This document shows positions 1-7,462 of a stretch of 23,365 bases of DNA, piece after piece. This stretch comes from DASXAQ01 sp036406615 (GTDB lineage Bacteria > Actinomycetota > UBA4738). The position numbers and the translations under genes are program-made. How positions within the stretch are numbered: the first letter of the stretch is position 1; each line of letters begins with the position of its first letter. The DNA lies in contig DASXAQ010000128.1 of NCBI GenBank assembly GCA_036406615.1, positions 1-23,365 on the forward strand. Reading direction: 5' to 3'. The notes beneath the pieces are model-generated. The model searched no databases. It saw only the letters and a list, made by a program, of their open reading frames with translations, and was not told where the DNA came from.

Positions 1-861
1 CCGGTAGTTCTCCTCCAGGCGCACGATGCGCGCGCGAGGGAACCGCTGCTCGAAGCGAAGCAGGTACTCGGGAGTGGCCCCGGTGAAGCCGTAGATGGTC
101 TGGTAGTCGTCCCCGACCACGCACACCTCGTCCCGCGCGCCGAGCCACCGGTCCAACAGCGCCGACTGCAACGGGTTGACGTCCTGGAACTCATCGACCG
201 TGAACGCGAGGTACCGGGTCCGGACCTCTTCGACGGCCGCAGGATGCTCATCGAACAGGCGCACCGTCAGCCCGAGCATGTCCTCGAAGTCCAGCTTTCC
301 CGTCGCCTGCTTTCGCCGCTCGTACCCGCGGAACACGCGGTCCATCAGCTCCGGCGGGATCGGAGGGACGTGCCCCGTGGCCCGCACCTCGTCGAGGTAC
401 CGGTCGGCGGGCACCATGCGGTTCTTCGCCCATTCGATCTCCGAGGCGAGGTCTCGTCGCGGCACGAAGCGGTGCGGCGCCGGAAGGGCGTTGGCAAGCG
501 ACGAGATCAGCCGCGCCTTGGCGTCCAGGACGTCCCCGAGCCTCGTTCCGGTGTGCTCGGGCCACAGCCGGCGCAACTGCGCCATCGCCGCGGCGTGGAA
601 CGTCCGGGCGTTCACCCTCTGGACCCCGAGAGCGGCCAGTCGTGCACGCAGCTGTCCGGCCGCCTTGTCGGTGAACGTCACCGCCAGGATCTGTCCGGGT
701 TCGAAGACGCCGGCGGCCACCTGGTAGGCGATGCGGTGGGTGATGGTGGTCGTCTTGCCGGTTCCCGCCCCGGCCAGGATGGCCAGCGGTCCTCGGACCG
801 ATGTCGCCGCCTCGCGCTGAGCCTGGTTCAGCCCGGCCAGGACGGCCTCGGGATCGATCAC
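1..861 (-). CDS. UvrD/Rep-family ATP-dependent DNA helicase, N-terminal part (cut by window edge)
   Basis: Superfamily 1 helicase that unwinds DNA using ATP, in repair or replication restart. Only the first 287 codons are here; the C-terminal half lies beyond position 1. Visible in order: a Q-motif-like LNQAQREA (residues 11-18), Walker A GAGTGKTT with Lys36, motif Ia VTFTDKAA, Walker B VDEFQDVN, motif III VVGDDYQTIYGFTGA, and the start of motif IV (LEENYR) at the edge. All are typical of UvrD/PcrA. I chose the GTG at 861 because a TAGCAT hexamer ends exactly 7 nt before it, which suits a leaderless mRNA. An in-frame ATG at 882 has no usable ribosome-binding site. Divergent from the CoA-transferase gene. 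Whether it is UvrD1, UvrD2-like or another paralogue needs the missing C-terminus. The family call is sure; the start is moderately sure. Confidence 0.93.
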   Translation of the reverse strand, partial: MIDPEAVLAGLNQAQREAATSVRGPLAILAGAGTGKTTTITHRIAYQVAAGVFEPGQILAVTFTDKAAGQLRARLAALGVQRVNARTFHAAAMAQLRRLWPEHTGTRLGDVLDAKARLISSLANALPAPHRFVPRRDLASEIEWAKNRMVPADRYLDEVRATGHVPPIPPELMDRVFRGYERRKQATGKLDFEDMLGLTVRLFDEHPAAVEEVRTRYLAFTVDEFQDVNPLQSALLDRWLGARDEVCVVGDDYQTIYGFTGATPEYLLRFEQRFPRARIVRLEENYR

Positions 862-868
862 GCGGACG

Positions 869-912
869 ATGCTACGCGCCATCTCCGACAGTTCAGCCCC
901 TTCCTCTATCCT
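869..912. promoter_or_regulatory. Overlapping divergent promoters, both apparently leaderless
   Basis: On the minus strand TAGCAT (869-874) lies 7 nt before the helicase GTG. On the plus strand TATCCT (907-912) lies 7 nt before the CoA-transferase ATG at 920, with a possible CCGACA -35 element at 885-890 and a 16-nt spacer. Neither start has a Shine-Dalgarno sequence. The two RNA polymerase footprints would overlap, so the promoters may compete. The hexamers and spacings are seen directly; promoter function is inferred. Confidence 0.5.
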
Positions 913-919
913 GCCGCGC

Positions 920-2068
920 ATGAGCGACGCGCCAGAGTCCACCGGGGCGCTGGACGGCCTTCGGATCCTCGACTTCTCCCGCGTCCTGGCCGGGCCGCTC
1001 GCGACCATGATCCTGGGCGACCTCGGCGCCGACGTCGTCAAGGTCGAACGCCCCGGCGCCGGCGACGACACGCGGCAGTGGGGGCCGCCGTTCGTCGGGG
1101 ACGACGCGGCCTACTACCTGGCCCTGAACCGCAACAAGCGCTCGGTCGCGCTGGATCTGGCCACAAGTGAAGGACGTGCGCAGGCTCGAGCCCTCGCGGA
1201 CCGGGCAGACGTCGTCGTGGAGAACTTCCGCCCGGGGCTCATGGCCGAGTTTGGCCTCGATCACGCCACCCTTTCGGCGACGAACGCTCGGCTGATCACC
1301 TGCTCGATCGCCGCGTTCGCCGATCCCGACGACTCGCGGCCCGGGTACGACATCATCATGCAGGCGCTCACCGGGCTGCTCAGCGTCACGGGCACGGCTG
1401 AGGGCGAGCCCGCGAAGGTCGGCGTTGCACTGCTCGACGTGATCGCGGGCCTCTACGCCGCGATCGGGGTCCAGGCGGCGCTGGCGGCCCGCCAGGTCAC
1501 CGGCCGAGGCCAGCTCGTGACCGTGTCCCTGTACGACGCCGGGGTCGCCGCCATGGTGAACCAGGCCGCCAACTACCTGCTGGGCGGCGTCGTTCCCGGC
1601 CCGATGGGCACGGCGCACCCGAACATCGTTCCGTACCAGGCCTTCGCGGCCGCCGACCGGCCGTTCATCCTGGCCGCCGGGAACGACCGATTCTTCGCCA
1701 GGACGTGCGAGGTGGTCGGCCGGCCCGACCTGGCGGCCGACCCCGAGTTCGCCTCGAACGCCGATCGCGTCCGCAACCGCGTTCGCCTGGTCGCGGAGCT
1801 GACGGACGCGTTCCGGACCCGTGCCGCCTCGGACTGGATCGCGGCCCTGGAGGCGGCCGGCGTGCCGTGCGCGCCGATCCGCTCGCTGGACGAGGTGTTC
1901 GCGGCGCCCGAGTCGGCGTCGTTGGTCGAATCGGTCGACGATCCCGTCCGAGGCGCGCTTCGCCTGGTGGCCAGCCCCATCCGGTTGTCGGCCACCCCGG
2001 CCGTGACGCGCCGTCCGCCGCCACGCCTGGGCGAGCACTCGGGGCCGGCTGAGTCCGTCTGGCCCTAG
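920..2068 (+). CDS. CaiB/BaiF family III CoA-transferase
   Basis: Cytosolic enzyme expected to move CoA between carboxylic acids; the acids cannot be read from sequence. 382 residues, normal for the family (about 380-410). The N-terminus has the hallmark LDGLRILDFSRVLAGP, then GADVVKVERPGAGDDTR, and LNRNKRSVALDL near residue 70. The catalytic aspartate is probably D173 in VGVALLDVIAGLYA, which sits where formyl-CoA transferase carries Asp169. The C-terminal domain ends with the usual PRLGEHS-type segment. The ATG at 920 is preferred over the TTG at 869 because homology begins just after it and a -10 hexamer sits 7 nt upstream. No acyl-CoA dehydrogenase or ligase adjoins it, so the pathway is unknown. 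A hairpin terminator overlaps the stop codon. Confidence 0.93.
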   Translation: MSDAPESTGALDGLRILDFSRVLAGPLATMILGDLGADVVKVERPGAGDDTRQWGPPFVGDDAAYYLALNRNKRSVALDLATSEGRAQARALADRADVVVENFRPGLMAEFGLDHATLSATNARLITCSIAAFADPDDSRPGYDIIMQALTGLLSVTGTAEGEPAKVGVALLDVIAGLYAAIGVQAALAARQVTGRGQLVTVSLYDAGVAAMVNQAANYLLGGVVPGPMGTAHPNIVPYQAFAAADRPFILAAGNDRFFARTCEVVGRPDLAADPEFASNADRVRNRVRLVAELTDAFRTRAASDWIAALEAAGVPCAPIRSLDEVFAAPESASLVESVDDPVRGALRLVASPIRLSATPAVTRRPPPRLGEHSGPAESVWP

Positions 2069-2096
2069 CCGGCTTCTTTCAGTTTTGTTACGTCTC
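2043..2096 (+). terminator. Terminator overlapping the CoA-transferase stop codon
   Basis: A 7-bp perfect stem, GCCGGCT (2044-2050) with AGCCGGC (2067-2073), plus a G-U pair at its base, encloses a 16-nt loop. It is followed by a T-rich stretch (2074-2096) that stands out in this GC-rich DNA. The TAG stop lies within the loop/right-arm boundary. The layout fits intrinsic termination; the long loop makes it less than ideal. Confidence 0.6.
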
Positions 2097-2200
2097 CTGG
2101 CACCAAAAACGGTCCAGCAGCGCGACAATTCACAGAACGGAAACACTTCGCCGTGCACCGTGTCGCACGCCCGTGCGAAGGTGGAAGAGACGATCGCCGC

Positions 2201-2231
2201 CCGACCGGGCTGCATCCCGGGTGAGGGTCGG
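2201..2231 (+). other. Potential stem-loop in the leader of the CBS-domain gene
   Basis: CCGACC (2201-2206) is perfectly complementary to GGTCGG (2226-2231). A competing hairpin, CCGGG (2205-2209) with CCCGG (2216-2220), shares bases with it, so the two folds exclude each other. It lies 38 nt before the CBS start within a 200-nt gene-free leader (2069-2268). No known riboswitch core is recognisable. Base pairing is seen; function is unknown. Confidence 0.3.
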
Positions 2232-2268
2232 TGAAGTTCAGCGGCCGGCAGGCCGATGGGAGGACGTG

Positions 2269-2754
2269 ATGCTTCGGGTCAGAGACGTGATGCGCACGCA
2301 GTTCTACAGCATCGACCCGGCCGACACGATGTTCTCCGCCGCCCAGCAGCTCATGCTGCGCAACGTCGAGAGCCTCATGGTGGTCGACGAGAGCGGCGAG
2401 CTGAAGGGCATCGTGACCGAGCGCGACGTGCTGCTGGCGGCGCTCCCTCAGGATCAGGACGTCCGGGCCGACCAGCCGTTGCTGCGGATGGTCGACCTGA
2501 TGGACATCGCCCGGGAACGCTTCGACGTCCCCGTGTCCGAGCTCATGACCGAGCGGGTCCGCGCGATCAGCCCGGGCACGCCGCTGACCGAAGCCCTCGA
2601 CGCGATGCTGCACCAGCGGCTGCGCCGTCTGGCGGTCGTGGACCCCGCGACGAACGAGGTGGCCGGCGTCATCAGCCAGCGCGATGTGCTGTCGGCCCTG
2701 GTGATCGGCAATCCGCGGCTGGCCGCCCGCCAGACCGGGCGGATCCGGGTCTAG
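2269..2754 (+). CDS. Two-CBS-domain protein
   Basis: A 161-residue cytosolic protein made of a tandem pair of CBS domains (about residues 1-60 and 85-150), which typically fold together and bind adenosine nucleotides such as AMP, ATP or SAM. CBS1 reads VRDVMRTQFYSIDP ... GIVTERDVLLAAL. CBS2 reads VSELMTERVRAISPGTPL ... GVISQRDVLSAL. Both keep the T/S-x-x-D nucleotide-binding signature (TERD, SQRD). No catalytic or membrane domain is attached, so it is probably a stand-alone energy or redox sensor acting on an unknown partner. The ATG at 2269 follows GGGAGG (2258-2263) at 5 nt. Transcribed alone: a terminator lies upstream and a strong palindrome downstream. The domain call is firm; the biological role is not known. 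Confidence 0.9.
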   Translation: MLRVRDVMRTQFYSIDPADTMFSAAQQLMLRNVESLMVVDESGELKGIVTERDVLLAALPQDQDVRADQPLLRMVDLMDIARERFDVPVSELMTERVRAISPGTPLTEALDAMLHQRLRRLAVVDPATNEVAGVISQRDVLSALVIGNPRLAARQTGRIRV

Positions 2755-2763
2755 CTTCGCGCC

Positions 2764-2787
2764 GATCCCGGGTCGAGCCCCGGGATC
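2764..2787 (+). terminator. Strong hairpin downstream of the CBS gene
   Basis: Nine-base perfect arms GATCCCGGG (2764-2772) and CCCGGGATC (2779-2787) enclose a 6-nt loop, 9 nt after the CBS stop codon. There is no following U tract, as is common for hairpin-only terminators in high-GC Gram-positive bacteria. Being symmetric, it could also act on minus-strand transcripts. Confidence 0.55.
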
Positions 2788-2966
2788 ACTCCCACCACTG
2801 CCGGCGAAGGTGCGCCGGTGGAGCGATCATCCCTCGCCGCCCCTTCCCGCGAAGCGTCCAGGGCGGGATACGGGCAGGGAATCTGCGTCGCCAGGTGGCC
2901 GGACGTCCCATCGCCGGGGTGTGCGGGAGCAAGCTCGCGCGACACCGGAGCAGCAGGGAGGTTCTC

Positions 2967-2988
2967 GGCCCCGGGCGCGCCGGGTGCC
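2967..2988 (-). terminator. Hairpin downstream of the 47-residue membrane protein gene
   Basis: An 8-bp stem with one bulged T: GGC plus CCCGG (2967-2974) pairs with CCGGG plus GCC (2980-2988) around a 5-nt loop. It lies 12 nt after the stop codon of the small minus-strand gene. There is no U tract. Terminator role inferred from position and fold. Confidence 0.35.
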
Positions 2989-3000
2989 GGCCTCCGCAGT

Positions 3001-3144
3001 TCAATTCACCAGGGTCAGGATGAGGACCATCAGCAGGGCCACGCCCCCGATCCAGCCGATCAGGCTGACCCACTCGCGGTTGTCGTGCCACCACAGGCGG
3101 GTCTTGTAGCGCGTCTCCCAGCGGTCCTTGCCTCGCATTGACAT
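3001..3144 (-). CDS. 47-residue single-span membrane microprotein, unknown function
   Basis: A short open frame coding for 47 residues. The N-terminal half is charged and rich in Arg and Trp (MRGKDRWETRYKTRLWWHD). It is followed by one strongly hydrophobic helix, WVSLIGWIGGVALLMVLILT (about residues 26-45), ending in LVN. This is the composition of a small bitopic protein with a cytosolic basic head (positive-inside). The start ATG at 3144 is followed by a second in-frame ATG at 3138; neither has a good Shine-Dalgarno sequence. A hairpin follows the stop, and no overlapping gene explains the frame. I do not recognise the family. It could be a regulator or subunit of a membrane complex. Frame and composition support a real gene, but there is no homology evidence. 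Confidence 0.55.
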   Translation of the reverse strand: MSMRGKDRWETRYKTRLWWHDNREWVSLIGWIGGVALLMVLILTLVN

Positions 3145-3242
3145 GATCGGTAGGGTGCCCCGTCTCTCACTCGGCCGTCTACCGCCTTTCGACCAGAAGG
3201 GGTTAGGCCCAAGGTTCTAGTCGCGGTCCCCGGCGGTCGAGA

Positions 3243-3268
3243 CAGGGTAGCAGCAGGCCGTAACCCTG
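3243..3268 (-). terminator. Weak hairpin after the permease-hydrolase operon
   Basis: CAGGGT (3243-3248) and ACCCTG (3263-3268) are perfect complements around a 14-nt loop, starting 19 nt after the hydrolase stop. It could end the operon before the small membrane gene. The short stem and absent U tract keep confidence low. Confidence 0.3.
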
Positions 3269-3287
3269 CCTCATGGGCCGGGCGGCC

Positions 3288-3878
3288 TCAGCCGGCCGCT
3301 GCCAACGCCAGCTCGTCATCGACGTTCGTAATCCGAACTTGCGGCGCGAACCCGGCCATGATCGCCACCGCGCGCTCGTGCGCCTCTGCCGTCGCGCCCG
3401 CGCACGCGTCGGCCACCACCCGGACGTGCATGCCGCTGTCGGCGGCGTCGATCACCGTCGCGATCACGCAGCAGTCGGTGGCCACGCCGCAGACGACCAG
3501 CGTCTCGGACGCGCCGGCCGCCGCCCGGAGCTCCGGGCCCATCTTGCAGAAGCTCGGCTTGTCCACGACCAGGTGTCCGCGGGCGCGTTCTGCCAGCGGC
3601 GCGGCCAGCTCGTGCAGCGCGACGGCCTCGGGGCGGGTGGCGAACTCCCATTCGCGGTAGTAGTCGACCCACGACCCCTCGAGGTGCGCCGGCACGACGA
3701 ACCGCGTGAAGCAGATCCGGTCGCCGAACCCGTCGACGAGCCGGCCGATCGGCTGGAACAACGAATCGAATCCCGGGGTCGCCCAGGGCGTCCCCGGCCC
3801 GAACAGCCGTTGCATGTCGATGACGACGAGCAGCGGTCCCTCGCCCTCGCCGGACGACGTCGGCGAGTCGGCCGTCAC
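3288..3878 (-). CDS. Isochorismatase-family cysteine hydrolase
   Basis: A 196-residue soluble amidohydrolase-type enzyme of the isochorismatase/nicotinamidase fold. The catalytic triad is visible: Asp21 in LLVVIDMQRLF, Lys107 in VVDKPSFCKM, and Cys137 in GVATDCCV, where the preceding GVAT carries the usual cis-peptide. Family members hydrolyse nicotinamide, isochorismate, ureidoacrylate, biuret or N-carbamoylsarcosine, and the sequence alone does not choose. The GTG start overlaps the permease stop in a GTGA tetranucleotide (3875-3878), so the two are translationally coupled. That suggests the enzyme acts on the imported compound or a product of it. Cys136 next to the nucleophile is slightly unusual. 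Family certain; substrate unknown. Confidence 0.9.
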   Translation of the reverse strand: MTADSPTSSGEGEGPLLVVIDMQRLFGPGTPWATPGFDSLFQPIGRLVDGFGDRICFTRFVVPAHLEGSWVDYYREWEFATRPEAVALHELAAPLAERARGHLVVDKPSFCKMGPELRAAAGASETLVVCGVATDCCVIATVIDAADSGMHVRVVADACAGATAEAHERAVAIMAGFAPQVRITNVDDELALAAAG

Positions 3879-5377
3879 GAGGTCTCGGTCGGGACCGCTT
3901 CTGGCGCCTGCGCCGGCACGGTGACCGTTCGGCCCTCGCCGAGGACGGGAGCCAGGATCAGGTACAGCACCGCCGCCAGGGCGAACGCGATGAGCAGCCC
4001 GATGCTGCTGGTCCCGACGGCGCCGGTCTTGCCGCCGAACGGCGCCAGCAGGTACCCGGTCCATGTGAAAACCCACGCCGTGGACGTCACCAACCCCAGG
4101 CCGACGACGGCCGCGATCAGGAACGAGGCGACGCCCGCCGAGTTCCACGCTCCGTAGCGCCGCCCGGGGTCGTAGAGCGCCGCTTCGTCGTAGCCTCCGC
4201 GACGCCGGTACAGGAACATGTCGGCCAGGAAGATCGCCGACCACGCCGCCAGCAGCACGCCCAGGGTGATCAGGAAGCCCTGGAACGGACCGAAGAAGTC
4301 CTGGGCGATGAACAGGATGTAGATGTTGCCGATCACCATGATGGTGCCGTCGATGAGCACCGACTGGTAGCGGGGCAGGGGGACCCCGAGCGTGAGCAGG
4401 TTCAGGCCGGACGAGTAGATGTCCAGCATCGCGCCCGCGATCAGCCCGCCGACCGCGACCAGCAGATAGGGGACCAGGAACCAGGTGGGCATGTCCCTTC
4501 CCAGTTCGCCGATCGGGTTGGCCGCGGTCGCGATGGCCGAGTCGTGCGCCGCGATCAGGATGCCGAACAGGATCAGCAGGATGGGGGCGATGCTGGCGCC
4601 GAACGTCGTCCACCACACGATCCGGCCGCGGTTCGACGAGCGCGGCAGGTAACGGCTGTAGTCGGCGCCGGCGTTGACCCAGCCGATCCCCAGTCCGGCG
4701 ATCACGATCGACATGCCGGCCAGGAACTGGACGAACGAACCGCTTGGCAGCGCCGAGACCTGGTGCCAGCTCAGGTGCGGGACCTCCAGGATGACGAACA
4801 CCACCGTCAGCACGGCGAACGCCCACGTGAACCACGTGGCGATCTTCAGGATGGTGGCGTGGCCGAGCAGTCCGATCGCGATCGTGACGGCGGCGATGAT
4901 CACGAACGAGACCGCCAGGGTGGGCTTGCCGGAGGCCACCCCCAGGCGATCCAGGACGGCTTCGGCCGAGAACGTGGCCAGCGCGACCAGGATGGTCTCC
5001 CAGCCCACCAGCGACACGTAGCTGACGGCGGTCGGAATCGCGTTGCCGCGCACGCCGAATGCCGCCCGCGACAGGATCAACGTGGGAGCGCTCCCCAGCA
5101 TCCCGGCCAGGCTGATGTAGCCGACCAGGATGAAGCCCACGACGGTCCCGACGATGGCCGCCGCGATGGCCTGCGGCAGGTTCAGGCCGTAGAAGACGAC
5201 CAGGAACCCGCCGTACGTCATGCCGAGGATGCTGATGTTCGCGGCGCACCAGATCCAGAACATGTCGAACGGCTTGCCGTGTCGTTCGGACTCCGGGATC
5301 GGCTGGATGCCGTTGGTCTCGATGCTCCAGGCCCGGTCGCTCTCCGGCTGAACGCGATCGCGCTGCGCCGTCTCCAT
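3875..5377 (-). CDS. NCS1-family nucleobase/cation symporter (cytosine/purine permease type)
   Basis: A 500-residue inner-membrane secondary transporter with about 12 hydrophobic segments. Family hallmarks are NGIQPIPESERHGKPFDMFWIW at the N-terminus (residues about 22-43), NISILGMTYGG, and the signature PTLILSRAAFGVRGN in the region of helix 3. Members import cytosine, uracil, hydantoins, allantoin, thiamine or related compounds with Na+ or H+. The start ATG at 5377 follows GGGGGAG at 5 nt. It is the first gene of a two-gene operon with the overlapping cysteine hydrolase. No cytosine deaminase, hydantoinase or allantoinase lies nearby, so the cargo remains open. A small GCGCG/CGCGC hairpin (5407-5420) lies in the leader. 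Confidence 0.92.
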   Translation of the reverse strand: METAQRDRVQPESDRAWSIETNGIQPIPESERHGKPFDMFWIWCAANISILGMTYGGFLVVFYGLNLPQAIAAAIVGTVVGFILVGYISLAGMLGSAPTLILSRAAFGVRGNAIPTAVSYVSLVGWETILVALATFSAEAVLDRLGVASGKPTLAVSFVIIAAVTIAIGLLGHATILKIATWFTWAFAVLTVVFVILEVPHLSWHQVSALPSGSFVQFLAGMSIVIAGLGIGWVNAGADYSRYLPRSSNRGRIVWWTTFGASIAPILLILFGILIAAHDSAIATAANPIGELGRDMPTWFLVPYLLVAVGGLIAGAMLDIYSSGLNLLTLGVPLPRYQSVLIDGTIMVIGNIYILFIAQDFFGPFQGFLITLGVLLAAWSAIFLADMFLYRRRGGYDEAALYDPGRRYGAWNSAGVASFLIAAVVGLGLVTSTAWVFTWTGYLLAPFGGKTGAVGTSSIGLLIAFALAAVLYLILAPVLGEGRTVTVPAQAPEAVPTETS

Positions 5378-5475
5378 CACGACTCCCCCTGTTCGGCTCG
5401 ACCGACGCGCGAGGGCGCGCCTCCGCTCTCTTCGATGGTAGACCGCGGTGTGGCCGAACGGAAACTCTTCGACGG

Positions 5476-7329
5476 TCAGTCGCGGCGGGGGCACTGGCGG
5501 GGCAGCCACAGGGAGAACGTCGACCCCTGTCCCACCTCGCTCGTCACGTCGATGCGCCCGCCGATGGCCGCGGCGGCGCGGGCGCACAGGTGCAGGCCGA
5601 GCCCGACCCCGCCCACCGACCGCGACGTCGACCCGTCCAGCTGCTGGAACTGCTCGAAGATCCGCGGCACGTCCTCGGGGGCGATCCCGACACCGCGGTC
5701 CGCGACGTCGATCCGCACGCCGCCGTCGTCGGCGGCGACGGCCTGCAGGTGGATCGAGCCGTCGGAGTACTTGAGCGCGTTGTCGCCCAGGTTGAACAGG
5801 ATGCGGTACAGGAGCGTCCGGTCGGTCACGATCACGAGCTTGCCGCCGGCCTTCGTCTCGACCGTGCGCTGCGGCGCCTTGAAGCGCAGCGTCTCGGCCA
5901 CCTCGCCGATGAACGGCCCGACCTCGACGCGCGACGGCACGATCGCCGGGTCGTCGCCGACCAGCCGGGACTCGGCCAGCAGGTTCTCAAGCAGCTCGGC
6001 CAGGCGCTTGGACTGCCGCTCCGCGCCCATCAGCAGCTCGCGCCGTTCCTCGGCACCGAGCATGTCGCCGAGGCCGGCCACCGTCATCACGTTGCCCATG
6101 ATCGCGGTCAGCGGTGTGCGCAGCTCGTGCGAGACGTTCGCGACGAACTCGTCCTTCAGCCGGTTCAGGTCCTGCAGCTGCTCCACCTGCCGCGCCAGCA
6201 GCTGCCGCGACTGCGACAGCTCGTTCAGCAGGAACACCGAGGCGACGTGCTGCGCGAACAGCTCCGCGCGCCGGGCGTCGTCGTCGGTGAACGGCGGCTG
6301 CTCGGCCAAGCGCACCAGCGTCAACACGGCGCGGGCCTGCTCCTCGACCAGGACCGGCACGGCGAGCAGGTGCTCGTCGATGTCGTCGGTGTCGGGGACG
6401 AACACGAACTGTCTCCCCGGCTGCCCGGAGTTCGACACGATGCTTCGGCCTTCGGCCGCCGCCCAGCCGGTGCACCCGACGCCGTACTCGATGTCGTAGG
6501 CCAGGATCGCGTCCATGTCCGGCTCGTCGGCGGAGTGGTAGATGGGCCGGCAGATGCCGGCCTCGCGGTCGGTGACGTAGATCGTCAGCGCCTTGTTCGG
6601 CACGACGTCCTGCAGCCGCCCGGATACCAGCTCGAACACGTCGCGCGACGTGGCCGACGTGGCGGCGCCGAGCTTGGTCCCGACCTCCAGCAGGGAACGC
6701 CGAAGCGCGATCTCCTCCTCGAGCTCCTGGCGAAGGACCTTCATCTCGCGTTCGACCGACAGGTCGTTGACCTCGCGCATCAGCATCACGTTCTCGGCGG
6801 CGTTGGAGCCGACGACGGCGAACAGGCGCAGCACCTCGAACATCTCGTGGTCGGGGAGCGCGCGCTCGTCGGGGGAGTCCACCGACAGGATGCCGAGCTC
6901 CTTGCCCTGCGAGGTCCGCATGCGGACGAAGCACATGTCGTGGGCGTGCCAGTATCCGGGGCCGCGCCACGGGTAGGCCGGCGTGACGACGATCCCGATG
7001 TCGGGCTCGGTCTCGTCGATGCGCTCCTCGTGGGAGATGAAGTAGACGTCGGGGATCACCTGGCACCGCTCGGCCAGCAGCGGCTCCCACGACTCCAGCG
7101 AGTAGATCTCGCCGATGATGGCGTCGCTGCCCGGCCCGACGCCGACGCGCACCTCGTACTGGGACCGTTCCTCGTCGAACAGGTTCACGACCGCGTTGAG
7201 GCCGAAGGCCGACTGGATGCCCTCGGCGATGGCCTGGAGCACGTCGTCGAGCTGTCCGCCGTGCGCGGCAGCGTCGGCCACGCGGGCGAGCGCCCGCAGG
7301 CGCGCGGACTCCTGGTGTGTGCTGGTCAT
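5476..7329 (-). CDS. Soluble GAF-GAF sensor histidine kinase
   Basis: A 617-residue cytosolic two-component sensor. There is no signal peptide or membrane helix. Two GAF-like input domains (about residues 10-185 and 212-365) are joined by a coiled-coil-like stretch (VEREMKVLRQELEEEIALRR, about 192-211). Then comes HisKA with the H-box EFVANVSHELRTPL (His401 phosphorylated), and HATPase with N-box FNLGDNALKYS, G1 box DRGVGIAPEDV, F box IFEQFQQ and G2 box GVGLGLHL. All key residues are present, so it should be active. No response regulator lies in the window, so it is an orphan kinase. Start: the ATG at 7329 or the in-frame GTG at 7350; neither has a clear ribosome-binding site. The ligand sensed by the GAF domains is unknown. 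Confidence 0.92.
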   Translation of the reverse strand: MTSTHQESARLRALARVADAAAHGGQLDDVLQAIAEGIQSAFGLNAVVNLFDEERSQYEVRVGVGPGSDAIIGEIYSLESWEPLLAERCQVIPDVYFISHEERIDETEPDIGIVVTPAYPWRGPGYWHAHDMCFVRMRTSQGKELGILSVDSPDERALPDHEMFEVLRLFAVVGSNAAENVMLMREVNDLSVEREMKVLRQELEEEIALRRSLLEVGTKLGAATSATSRDVFELVSGRLQDVVPNKALTIYVTDREAGICRPIYHSADEPDMDAILAYDIEYGVGCTGWAAAEGRSIVSNSGQPGRQFVFVPDTDDIDEHLLAVPVLVEEQARAVLTLVRLAEQPPFTDDDARRAELFAQHVASVFLLNELSQSRQLLARQVEQLQDLNRLKDEFVANVSHELRTPLTAIMGNVMTVAGLGDMLGAEERRELLMGAERQSKRLAELLENLLAESRLVGDDPAIVPSRVEVGPFIGEVAETLRFKAPQRTVETKAGGKLVIVTDRTLLYRILFNLGDNALKYSDGSIHLQAVAADDGGVRIDVADRGVGIAPEDVPRIFEQFQQLDGSTSRSVGGVGLGLHLCARAAAAIGGRIDVTSEVGQGSTFSLWLPRQCPRRD

Positions 7330-7378
7330 TCGAGCCTGGCTGCTGGACACGCCGACGTCGACCCGCTCGGAGATCGGG

Positions 7379-7415
7379 TCCCTCCCGCCCGAGGCATCGG
7401 CAGGTCGGGGAGGGA
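7379..7415 (-). terminator. Hairpin between the methyltransferase and histidine kinase genes
   Basis: TCCCTCCC (7379-7386) and GGGAGGGA (7408-7415) form a perfect 8-bp stem. The 21-nt interior can form a further CCGA/TCGG mini-stem. It lies 47 nt beyond the methyltransferase stop and before the kinase start, and has no U tract. It may end the upstream message or structure the kinase leader. Confidence 0.4.
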
Positions 7416-7462
7416 ACTTGAGCGAATCGGGGGACGCCGTCTCCGCCGACCGGCCTCGGTGC

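Noticed and set aside
2226..2262. GGTGAAGTTC...CCGGC run in the CBS leader resembling part of an FMN riboswitch.
   Set aside because: The other conserved blocks of the FMN element are absent and the gene is unrelated to riboflavin.
3288..5249. A 653-residue minus-strand frame running through both permease and hydrolase.
   Set aside because: Only its last 196 codons (the hydrolase) have coding character; the rest is an Arg/Gly/Pro-rich shadow of the permease frame.
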